From: Zoogloeaceae bacterium | GTDB taxonomy: Bacteria > Pseudomonadota > Gammaproteobacteria > Burkholderiales > Rhodocyclaceae | Assembly (NCBI GenBank): GCA_031282665.1 | Contig: JAITDH010000070.1 | Location: 1 to 5,523 of the forward strand | Length of the DNA stretch: 5,523 nucleotides | Direction of reading: 5' to 3' | In this document: piece after piece, positions 1 to 5,523 of the stretch | Position numbering within the stretch: the first letter of the stretch is position 1 | Layout: the number at the start of each line of letters is the position of its first letter | Made by a program: the position numbers and the translations under genes | Notes under the pieces: model-generated | The model's database searches: none | Seen by the model: the letters and a program-made list of their open reading frames with translations, nothing else | Told to the model about the DNA's origin: nothing

Positions 1-2
1 CG

Positions 3-383
3 CTGGCGCAGGAAGAAATCGGCTGGCTGCCGCCGGAAGCCGTCGCGGCCGTGGCGGGCTATCTGGGCATCCCGCCGATTGCCGCCTGGGAGGTGGCGAC
101 CTTCTACAACCTGTACGACTTAAAGCCGGTCGGCAAATACAAGCTCATGGTCTGCACCAACCTGCCGTGTGCCCTTTCCGGCGGCGTCCATGCGGCGGAA
201 TACCTGAAGAAGAAGCTCGGCATCGGTTTTGACGAAACCACGCCGGACGGCAAGTTCACCCTGAAGGAAGGCGAGTGCATGGGCGCTTGCGGCGACGCGC
301 CGGTGCTCCTCGTCAATAACCGCCGGATGTGCAGTCACATGACGCCGGAACAAATCGACCAACTGCTGGAGGCATGCGAATAA
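3..383 (+). CDS. nuoE: NADH-quinone oxidoreductase subunit E (NuoE), 5'-truncated
   Basis: This is the 24-kDa-type thioredoxin-fold subunit of complex I, located in the cytoplasmic peripheral arm next to NuoF. It holds the binuclear 2Fe-2S cluster N1a. The frame is open from the window edge (first full codon at position 3), and about 126 residues are visible. Bacterial family members are usually about 150-170 residues, so the N-terminus lies upstream. The GTG at 51 is an internal valine, because the preceding in-frame residues ([14 protein letters not shown]) already match the family's helical N-terminal region. All four cluster ligands are visible: Cys codons at 153 and 168 (C-x4-C, VCTNLPC) and at 276 and 288 (C-x3-[11 protein letters not shown]). 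The [10 protein letters not shown]/Y-like segment near 89-118 is also typical. The gene ends in TAA at 381-383, and its last base is the first base of the nuoF ATG. Identification is firm; only the start is missing. Confidence 0.96.
   Translation: MAQEEIGWLPPEAVAAVAGYLGIPPIAAWEVATFYNLYDLKPVGKYKLMVCTNLPCALSGGVHAAEYLKKKLGIGFDETTPDGKFTLKEGECMGACGDAPVLLVNNRRMCSHMTPEQIDQLLEACE
368..372 (+). promoter_or_regulatory. Shine-Dalgarno sequence deciding the nuoF start
   Basis: GGAGG lies inside the last codons of nuoE, 10 nt before the ATG at 383. Upstream in-frame ATGs at 329 and 374 are poorer candidates. The ATG at 374 would leave only 1 nt of spacing, and starting at 329 would add 18 residues that read as the out-of-frame nuoE tail. 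Confidence 0.7.
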
Positions 384-1714
384 TGGCGATCCTCGGCGCA
401 ATCAACCCTGTCCTCACCGCCGGACTGAACGGCGACGACGGCTGGCGTCTCAAGGACTACGTGGCGCGCGGCGGCTACGAGATGCTGCGGAGAATCCTCG
501 CGGGAAAAAAGCCGCCGGAAGAGGTGATTGCCGAAATCAAGACCTCCGTCCTGCGCGGGCGCGGCGGCGCGGGCTTTCCCACCGGCCTCAAGTGGAGCTT
601 CATGCCGCGTTCCCTGCCCGGCGACAAATACATGGTGTGCAACACCGACGAGGGCGAACCCGGCACCTTCAAGGATCGCGACCTCATCCGCTACAACCCG
701 CACGCGGTGATCGAGGGCATGGCCATCGGCGCATACGCCATCGGCGCGAATCGCGGCTACAACTACATCCACGGCGAAATCTGGGAACTTTACAAGCGTT
801 TCGAGGAAGCCCTGGAAGAAGCGCGCGCGGCGGGCTTCATCGGCGAAAACATCCTCGGTTCCGGCTTTTCCTTTGAACTCTTCGCGCATCACGGCTATGG
901 CGCGTACATCTGCGGCGAGGAGACGGCGCTTCTCGAATCCATCGAGGGCAAGAAGGGACAGCCGCGCTTCAAGCCGCCGTTTCCGGCCTCCTTCGGTCTC
1001 TACGGCAAACCCACGACCATCAACAACACGGAAACCTTCGCCTCCATCCCCTTCATTCTCAAGATGGGCGGCGAAGCCTTCCTGAATCTGGGCAAGGCCA
1101 ACAACGGCGGCACAAAGCTTTTTTCCGTCTCCGGGCATGTGAATCGTCCCGGCAACTACGAAGTCCCGCTCGGCACGCCCTTTGCCACACTCCTGGAACT
1201 GGCGGGCGGCGTGCGCGGCGGCAGGAAATTGAAGGCGGTGATTCCCGGCGGCTCCTCCGCGCCGGTTCTGCCCGCCGAAATCATCATGGGATGCACGCTG
1301 GATTACGATTCCATCAGCAAGGCCGGTTCCATGCTCGGCTCCGGCGCGGTGATCGTCATGGACGAGACCACCTGCATGGTGAAGGCGCTGGAACGCCTCG
1401 CCTTCTTCTATCACGAGGAATCCTGCGGCCAATGCACGCCTTGCCGCGAGGGCACCGGCTGGCTCTACGACATCATCCACCGCATCGAAAACGGCCAGGG
1501 ACGCCCCGACGACCTGGAAACCCTGACGCACGTGGCCGGCAACATCAGCGGCCGCACCGTCTGCGCCCTGGGCGACGCGGCGGCCATGCCGGTGCAAAGT
1601 TTTGTGAAACATTTCAGGGACGAATTCCTCTACCACATCGAAAAGAAAACCTGCCTCGTGCCGAAGGAAACGCAGTGGGCGGGCAGCGGGTTTTACGAGA
1701 ACAAGGGCGAGTAA
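383..1714 (+). CDS. nuoF: NADH-quinone oxidoreductase subunit F (NuoF), NADH/FMN-binding
   Basis: This is the 51-kDa-type subunit that oxidises NADH. It passes a hydride to FMN, then single electrons through 4Fe-4S cluster N3, at the tip of the peripheral arm. The chosen start (ATG 383, overlapping the nuoE stop as TAATG) gives 443 residues, normal for the family. In this numbering, the glycine-rich [10 protein letters not shown] motif at about 59-68 and [13 protein letters not shown] at about 87-99 form the nucleotide/FMN region. [17 protein letters not shown] at about 173-189 is the family signature. A SLBB-like segment follows in the middle (about 245-310). The N3 ligands are Cys348, Cys351 and Cys354 ([12 protein letters not shown]) and Cys394 (TVCALGD). 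No key residue is missing. It is followed after 4 nt by nuoG, so both are almost certainly co-translated. NAD-reducing hydrogenase or formate dehydrogenase flavoprotein paralogues share these motifs, but the flanking nuoE, nuoG and nuoH settle the identity. Confidence 0.97.
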   Translation: MAILGAINPVLTAGLNGDDGWRLKDYVARGGYEMLRRILAGKKPPEEVIAEIKTSVLRGRGGAGFPTGLKWSFMPRSLPGDKYMVCNTDEGEPGTFKDRDLIRYNPHAVIEGMAIGAYAIGANRGYNYIHGEIWELYKRFEEALEEARAAGFIGENILGSGFSFELFAHHGYGAYICGEETALLESIEGKKGQPRFKPPFPASFGLYGKPTTINNTETFASIPFILKMGGEAFLNLGKANNGGTKLFSVSGHVNRPGNYEVPLGTPFATLLELAGGVRGGRKLKAVIPGGSSAPVLPAEIIMGCTLDYDSISKAGSMLGSGAVIVMDETTCMVKALERLAFFYHEESCGQCTPCREGTGWLYDIIHRIENGQGRPDDLETLTHVAGNISGRTVCALGDAAAMPVQSFVKHFRDEFLYHIEKKTCLVPKETQWAGSGFYENKGE

Positions 1715-1718
1715 CGAC

Positions 1719-4094
1719 ATGCTGGAAATTGAAATCGACGGCAAAAAGGCGCAGGTGCCCGAGGGCAGCACGGTGATGGACGCCGCCCAGCGCGCGGGCG
1801 TCTATATCCCGCATTTTTGCTATCACAAGAAACTTTCCATCGCCGCCAATTGCCGCATGTGTCTCGTGCAGGTGGAGAAGGCTCCCAAGCCCTTGCCCGC
1901 CTGCGCGACGCCGGTGACCAGCGGCATGAAGGTGTTCACCCATTCCGAGCTGGCGGTCAAGGCGCAAAAGAGTGTGATGGAATTCCTCCTCATCAACCAT
2001 CCGCTCGACTGCCCCGTCTGCGACCAGGGCGGCGAATGCCAGTTGCAGGACCTGGCGGTCGGTTACGGCGGCGTGCGAAGCCGCTTCCAGGAAGAAAAGC
2101 ACGTCACCCTGGAAAAGAATGTCGGCCCCCTGATTTCCATGCGGGAAATGAGCCGCTGCATCCATTGCACCCGCTGTGTGCGCTTCGGGCAGGAGGTCGC
2201 GGGCATCATGGAACTGGGCATGGCGAACCGCAACGTGCATTCCGAGATCATGACCTTCATGGGGCATTCGGTGGATTCCGAACTCTCCGGCAACATGATC
2301 GACCTCTGCCCGGTCGGCGCGCTTACCTCGAAGCCCTTCCGCTACGTCGCCCGTCCCTGGGAACTGGCGCGGCGGCGCTCGGTGAGTCCGCACGATTCCG
2401 TCGGCGCGAATCTCGTCGTGCAGGTGAAGCATGACAAGGTGCTGCGCGTGCTGCCGCGGGAGAACGAGGCGGTCAATGAATGCTGGATTTCCGACAAGGA
2501 ACGTTTTTCCTATCCCGCCCTGAATTCCGAGGAACGCCTCACCCGGCCCATGCTGAAACAGGGCGGAAGCTGGCGGGAAGTCTCCTGGAACGTCGCGCTC
2601 GATTACGTCGCGCACGGCCTGAAGGACATCGCCGCGCATTCCGGCGGCTACGCGCTGGCGGCGCTGGCCGCGCCGTGGTCGACCGTGGAGGAGATGTTCC
2701 TCCTGAAAGAATTGTTCCGCGGCCTGGGCAGCGCGAACGTCGATTTCCGCCTGCGCCAGCGGGATTTCTCCACCGACGGCAAGCGCCTGGGAACGCCCTG
2801 GCTGGGCGTCCGGCTCGCCGATCTGCGCCACTTCGAATCGGTGCTGGTGGTCGGCTCCTTCCTGCGCAAGGATCATCCCCTGATCGCCCAGCGCCTGCGC
2901 CATGCCGCGCAGAAGCACCGGGCGGAAATCAGCCAGATTTCCGTAACGGGCGACGATCCGCTGTTGCCCCTGCATGTCCGGCAGAGCGTCGCGCCCTCGC
3001 GCCTGGCCTGGGCGCTCGCCGCCGTGGTGAAGGCCGCCGCCGAACAGAAGGGCGTTGCCGCGGAGGGTCTGGCGGGCGGCGAAGAGGTGGTCGTCGACGC
3101 GGAAGCCGCCGCCATCGCCAAGAGCCTGCTGACGATGGAAAAGAAGGCCATCCTGCTCGGCAATGCCGCGCAGCAGTCCGCCGCCGCGGGCCAGTTGCAC
3201 GCCCTGGGCCTGCAACTGGCGAAGCTCACCGGCGCTTCCCTCGGCTTCCTCGGCGAAGCCGCGAACAGCGTCGGCGGGCATGCCCTCGGTCTCGGCAGCG
3301 GCGCGAACGCCCGGCAGATGTTCGCGCAGCCGCGCGAAGCCTATCTGCTCTGGGGCGTGGAACCGGAACTCGACTGCGCCGACCCGCGGGAGGCGCTGGC
3401 CGCCCTGAAACAGGCGAAGATGGTCGCCCAGTTTTCCGCCTTCAAGCACGGCCCGGCCCTGGACTATGCCGACGTGCTCCTGCCACTGGCTCCCTTCACG
3501 GAAACCTCCGGCACCTTCATCAATACCGAGGGCCGCGTCCAGGGCTTTGCCAGCGCGGTGCCGCCCCTGGGCGAAGCCCGTCCCGGCTGGAAAATCCTGC
3601 GCGTCCTGGGCAACGTCCTCGACCTGCCCGGCTTCGATTACGAGACGAGCGAAGCGGTGCGGGACGCGGCGCTGCCGCGTCGGGAGACAGGTGACAGGGA
3701 ACAGGAGACGGAGGAGTTTGTCGCCGGGCTGGACAATGGGCTGGCGGATGTTTCCGTCGCTTTGTCCCGGCCCGAAGCCGGCCGGGCTGCCGACCTGGAA
3801 CGTATCGCCGACGTGCCGATCCACTTTGCCGATCCGATCGCGCGGCGCTCCGCGCCCCTGCGGCAGACGGCGGACGCCGCCCCGCCCGCGGCGCGCATGG
3901 CGGCGGCGACCCTGGCCCGCCTGGGCGTCCAGGCGGGCGACAGGGTGAAAGTCCGCCAGGGAACGGGCGAGGCCGCGCTGACGGCGGCGCTCGATGAAAG
4001 TGTGCCGGACGGCTGCGTACGCGTGGCGGCGGGACACGCCGCGACCGCCGCCCTGGGCGGAATGTTCGATGCCATTACCGTGGAGCCTGCCTGA
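1719..4094 (+). CDS. nuoG: NADH-quinone oxidoreductase subunit G (NuoG), without N7 site, with in-frame heptamer-repeat insert
   Basis: This is the 75-kDa-type subunit, which carries three iron-sulfur clusters in the peripheral arm and relays electrons from NuoF towards the quinone. It is 791 residues long. The N-terminal ferredoxin-like domain binds 2Fe-2S N1b through Cys34, Cys45, Cys48 and Cys62. Cluster N5 has the usual His plus three Cys (His94, Cys98, Cys101, Cys107). N4 is bound by Cys147, Cys150, Cys153 and Cys197 (RCIHCTRC and DLCPVGAL). The rest is a molybdopterin-oxidoreductase-like domain without catalytic function in complex I, plus a short C-terminal beta domain (about 700-791). 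The optional N7 ligands are replaced: the segment reads [11 protein letters not shown], with Ser223, Asp226 and Ala230 at the usual Cys positions. Residues 655-666 ([12 protein letters not shown]) are encoded by a 7-bp repeat array and look inserted into a linker between VRDAALP and the conserved-looking LDNGL segment. The ATG start follows a modest AAGGG (1703-1707). The TGA stop overlaps the nuoH start. Confidence 0.96.
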   Translation: MLEIEIDGKKAQVPEGSTVMDAAQRAGVYIPHFCYHKKLSIAANCRMCLVQVEKAPKPLPACATPVTSGMKVFTHSELAVKAQKSVMEFLLINHPLDCPVCDQGGECQLQDLAVGYGGVRSRFQEEKHVTLEKNVGPLISMREMSRCIHCTRCVRFGQEVAGIMELGMANRNVHSEIMTFMGHSVDSELSGNMIDLCPVGALTSKPFRYVARPWELARRRSVSPHDSVGANLVVQVKHDKVLRVLPRENEAVNECWISDKERFSYPALNSEERLTRPMLKQGGSWREVSWNVALDYVAHGLKDIAAHSGGYALAALAAPWSTVEEMFLLKELFRGLGSANVDFRLRQRDFSTDGKRLGTPWLGVRLADLRHFESVLVVGSFLRKDHPLIAQRLRHAAQKHRAEISQISVTGDDPLLPLHVRQSVAPSRLAWALAAVVKAAAEQKGVAAEGLAGGEEVVVDAEAAAIAKSLLTMEKKAILLGNAAQQSAAAGQLHALGLQLAKLTGASLGFLGEAANSVGGHALGLGSGANARQMFAQPREAYLLWGVEPELDCADPREALAALKQAKMVAQFSAFKHGPALDYADVLLPLAPFTETSGTFINTEGRVQGFASAVPPLGEARPGWKILRVLGNVLDLPGFDYETSEAVRDAALPRRETGDREQETEEFVAGLDNGLADVSVALSRPEAGRAADLERIADVPIHFADPIARRSAPLRQTADAAPPAARMAAATLARLGVQAGDRVKVRQGTGEAALTAALDESVPDGCVRVAAGHAATAALGGMFDAITVEPA
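3681..3716 (+). repeat. Heptamer repeat array 1, inside nuoG
   Basis: Four consecutive 7-bp units at 3682-3709 follow the pattern RGGNRAC (for example GGGAGAC, then AGGTGAC), with a decayed fifth unit to 3716. The block matches array 2 in nuoH at 31 of 36 positions without gaps, and the shared sequence begins at the T at 3680. It is translated as [12 protein letters not shown]. The word contains no stop codon in any of the six frames, so it can enter coding DNA without ending the frame. Confidence 0.85.
4082..4085 (+). promoter_or_regulatory. Shine-Dalgarno sequence deciding the nuoH start
   Basis: GGAG lies 8 nt before the ATG at 4094, within the last codons of nuoG. The second in-frame ATG at 4106 has only a weak GGAAAA upstream, so 4094 is preferred. 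Confidence 0.55.
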
Positions 4095-5257
4095 TGGAAA
4101 ACGCGATGGAATTCATAACGCAATTCGGAACCGGCATTTTCGGCGCGGCCTGGCCGACGATCTGGCTCGTCTGCTGGACGCTCATCAAGATCGTTGTCAT
4201 CGTCGCCCCCCTGATGCTCTGCGTGGCCTATCTCACCTATGCCGAAAGAAAGGTGATCGGCGCCATGCAGGTGCGCATCGGGCCCAACCGCGTCGGCCCC
4301 CTGGGTCTCCTGCAACCGATCGCCGACGCCCTGAAGCTGCTCTTCAAGGAAGTCATCGTGCCGAGCGGCGCGAGCAAGAAGCTCTACATCATCGCGCCCA
4401 TGCTCTCCCTCGCCCCGGCGCTGGCGGTGTGGGCCGTCATGCCCTTTTCCGACACCCTGGTGCTGGCGGACGTGAACGCCAGCCTCCTCTATATCCTCGC
4501 CGTCGGCTCGATGGGCGTCTATGGCGTGGTGCTGGCGGGCTGGGCGTCCAATTCCAAATACGCCTTCCTGGGCTCCATGCGGGCGGCGGCGCAGATCGTC
4601 TCCTACGAAATCGCCATGGGCTTCGCGCTCGTCGTGGTGCTGATGGTCTCCGGCAGCCTCAATCTCTCCGACATCGTGCGCGCCCAGCAGGTCGGCCGGG
4701 GGATGGATTGGGGGCTGAATTTCCTCTCCTGGAACTGGCTGCCCCTCCTGCCGCTCTTCGTTGTCTTCTTCGTCTCCGGTGTCGCGGAAACCAACCGCGC
4801 CCCGTTCGACGTGGCGGAAGGCGAATCGGAAATCGTCGCCGGCTTCCACGTCGATTATTCCGGCATGGCCTTCGCGATTTTCTTCCTCGCCGAATACGCG
4901 GAGATGATCCTGGTTTCCGCGCTCACCAGCCTGCTTTTCCTGGGCGGCTGGGCCTCGCCGGTCGGCTTCCTGCCGGACAGCATCTTCTGGCTCCTGGGCA
5001 AGATCGCCGTCATGCTCTTCTTCTTCCTCTGGTTCCGGGCCTCCTTCCCGCGCTACCGCTACGACCACATCATGCGCCTGGGCTGGAAGGTGTTCATTCC
5101 GCTCACCGTGGTGTGGCTCTTCTTCGTCGGCGCCTGGATGCTGACGCCCTGGAACATCTGGGATCGGGAGACGGGAGACAGGGGACAGGAGACGGAAGCG
5201 GTGAGCTTCGTCACGCCCGGCGCGGCAAGCGCCCGGCCGGAACTGGTGCAACAATGA
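4094..5257 (+). CDS. nuoH: NADH-quinone oxidoreductase subunit H (NuoH), with abnormal C-terminal extension
   Basis: This is the ND1-type integral membrane subunit of complex I. It forms much of the quinone-access chamber at the junction of peripheral and membrane arms. The product is 387 residues, with about eight hydrophobic segments, roughly at 20-47, 97-117, 130-150, 165-187, 213-231, 255-283, 294-314 and 333-350. The two family signatures are intact: [21 protein letters not shown] (about 49-69, split here as YAERKVIG and RIGPNRVGP) and [20 protein letters not shown] (231-250), whose acidic residues line the quinone cavity in the family. The start at 4094 overlaps the nuoG stop (TGATG). 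Homologues normally end within a few residues of TPWNIW (351-356). Here 30 extra residues follow; 358-369 come from a 7-bp repeat array and 370-387 ([19 protein letters not shown] region) are of unknown origin. The membrane core appears complete, so the protein is probably functional. nuoI, the usual next gene, does not follow directly. Confidence 0.95.
   Translation: MENAMEFITQFGTGIFGAAWPTIWLVCWTLIKIVVIVAPLMLCVAYLTYAERKVIGAMQVRIGPNRVGPLGLLQPIADALKLLFKEVIVPSGASKKLYIIAPMLSLAPALAVWAVMPFSDTLVLADVNASLLYILAVGSMGVYGVVLAGWASNSKYAFLGSMRAAAQIVSYEIAMGFALVVVLMVSGSLNLSDIVRAQQVGRGMDWGLNFLSWNWLPLLPLFVVFFVSGVAETNRAPFDVAEGESEIVAGFHVDYSGMAFAIFFLAEYAEMILVSALTSLLFLGGWASPVGFLPDSIFWLLGKIAVMLFFFLWFRASFPRYRYDHIMRLGWKVFIPLTVVWLFFVGAWMLTPWNIWDRETGDRGQETEAVSFVTPGAASARPELVQQ
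5165..5200 (+). repeat. Heptamer repeat array 2, at the 3' end of nuoH
   Basis: Four 7-bp units lie at 5166-5193: GGGAGAC twice, then AGGGGAC and AGGAGAC. A degenerate end runs to about 5200. The array begins one codon after the conserved TPWNIW end of NuoH and is read in the same frame as array 1, giving [12 protein letters not shown] (10 of 12 residues identical to the nuoG peptide). It changes the C-terminus of NuoH and delays its stop codon. Confidence 0.87.
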
Positions 5258-5261
5258 GGAG
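5256..5261 (+). promoter_or_regulatory. Strong Shine-Dalgarno sequence for the frame after nuoH
   Basis: GAGGAG starts within the nuoH TGA stop codon and lies 9 nt before the ATG at 5271. This is near-ideal spacing and suggests that translation continues from nuoH into the next frame. It lies just outside the heptamer array. Confidence 0.6.
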
Positions 5262-5296
5262 CGAGGTCAGATGTCAGGCATCAGGGATCGGATACT
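5262..5296 (+). repeat. Heptamer repeat array 3, diverged, overlapping a start codon
   Basis: Four 7-bp units occupy 5262-5289 (CGAGGTC, AGATGTC, AGGCATC and AGGGATC), followed by a decayed unit GGATACT. In the same phase as arrays 1 and 2, the units fit a joint consensus AGRNRWC: the GAC ending of the other two arrays is replaced by GTC or ATC. The resemblance is weaker than between arrays 1 and 2, but the 7-bp period is clear. The second unit contains the ATG (5271) of the next frame. Confidence 0.65.
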
Positions 5297-5523
5297 CCGG
5301 CGCTGCCTTCCTCTCGGGGCCGTCATCGGCATCCTGCTGGTCGTGGCGCTCGGAAGCGGCCCGACGCGGGGCGCGGAGCGCAAAACATCGGGAAGCGAGA
5401 CACACATGACGGACAAACGATTCATCGACGAATTCAGGGAAAACCTGGGCTGGAAGGCGCTGCCGGAAGATCTGGAAAAACTGATCGTTTTCCTGACGGG
5501 CATCGACGCGCTGGACGAAGGAG
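5271..5523 (+). CDS. Unrecognised protein with hydrophobic N-terminus, 3'-truncated
   Basis: An open frame of 84 codons runs off the window end. I do not recognise the family; it is not NuoI, since there is no ferredoxin CxxCxxC motif and no match to the NuoI N-terminus. From ATG 5271 the protein begins with a basic stretch (RDRILRR, residues 5-11), then a hydrophobic segment (about 12-29, CLPLGAVIGILLVVALGS). A small polar stretch with a possible cleavage site near TRGA-ER follows; this looks like a Sec signal peptide or membrane anchor. From residue 46 the sequence turns charged and helical-looking (MTDKRFIDEFRENLGW, then LPEDLEKLIVFL). The alternative start is ATG 5406, which has a poorer GGAAG at 5391-5395 and would make a cytoplasmic protein. 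ATG 5271 is favoured by GAGGAG at good spacing, but its first codons are made of heptamer repeat, which weakens the case. It lies where nuoI is expected, 13 nt after nuoH. Confidence 0.55.
   Translation, partial: MSGIRDRILRRCLPLGAVIGILLVVALGSGPTRGAERKTSGSETHMTDKRFIDEFRENLGWKALPEDLEKLIVFLTGIDALDEG

Noticed and set aside
329..382. Upstream ATGs (329, 374) as nuoF starts
   Set aside because: They would extend NuoF into nuoE without family support. GGAGG at 368-372 fits only the ATG at 383.
335..1771. Long minus-strand open frame opposite nuoF (478 codons)
   Set aside because: It is an antisense shadow caused by GC-rich third codon positions; it overlaps a certain gene, has no recognisable domain and has arginine/alanine/histidine-rich low-complexity composition.
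1614..4037. Very long minus-strand open frame opposite nuoG (807 codons)
   Set aside because: It is striking in length, but it mirrors nuoG along almost its whole length and has composition typical of antisense translation of a GC-rich gene. No motif supports it.
5219..5233. Possible hairpin (GGCGC, 5-nt loop, GCGCC) near the nuoH end
   Set aside because: The stem is only 5 bp, lies inside the coding frame and has no following T run, so it is not a terminator.
3638..5254. Minus-strand open frame of 538 codons spanning the end of nuoG and all of nuoH
   Set aside because: It is a shadow of two real genes. The repeats contribute SPVSR-like peptides on this strand too, because the heptamer has no stop in any frame.
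3681..5296. CRISPR array or phage attachment site as an explanation of the repeats
   Set aside because: The repeats are 7-bp tandem words without spacers. No integrase, tRNA end or cas gene is visible.

Overview
The window is a GC-rich stretch of a bacterial nuo operon, which encodes proton-pumping NADH:quinone oxidoreductase (respiratory complex I). All recognisable genes are on the plus strand in the canonical order: nuoE (5' end cut off by the window edge), nuoF, nuoG and nuoH. They are packed with 1-nt overlaps or a 4-nt gap, as expected for one polycistronic, translationally coupled transcript. No promoter or terminator is visible. The protein sequences resemble betaproteobacterial complex I: NuoG lacks the extra N7 iron-sulfur site, and NuoH carries the classic quinone-site motifs. 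The phylum call is an inference from remembered family features; a Rhodocyclales/Nitrosomonadales-like host is only a guess.

Functionally, NuoF oxidises NADH through FMN and cluster N3. NuoE carries the off-path cluster N1a. NuoG carries N1b, N4 and N5 and relays electrons towards the quinone. NuoH is the membrane subunit that forms much of the quinone chamber and joins the peripheral arm to the membrane arm.

The unusual part is a set of three short arrays of a 7-bp word (joint consensus roughly AGRNRWC, four units each). One lies inside nuoG (about 3681-3716). One is fused exactly at the normal C-terminal end of nuoH (about 5165-5200). One lies just after nuoH (about 5262-5296) and supplies the start codon of the next reading frame. 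The two coding arrays match at 31 of 36 bases without gaps, sit in the same reading frame, and encode nearly the same charged peptide (RETGDR-x-QETE). They look like copies of a dispersed heptamer repeat that was tolerated in frame.

Downstream of nuoH the expected nuoI does not begin. An unrecognised open reading frame starts instead, with a strong Shine-Dalgarno sequence and a hydrophobic N-terminus, and runs off the window. The heptamer-bounded nuoH tail and this new frame suggest that foreign or rearranged DNA was inserted between nuoH and the rest of the operon.
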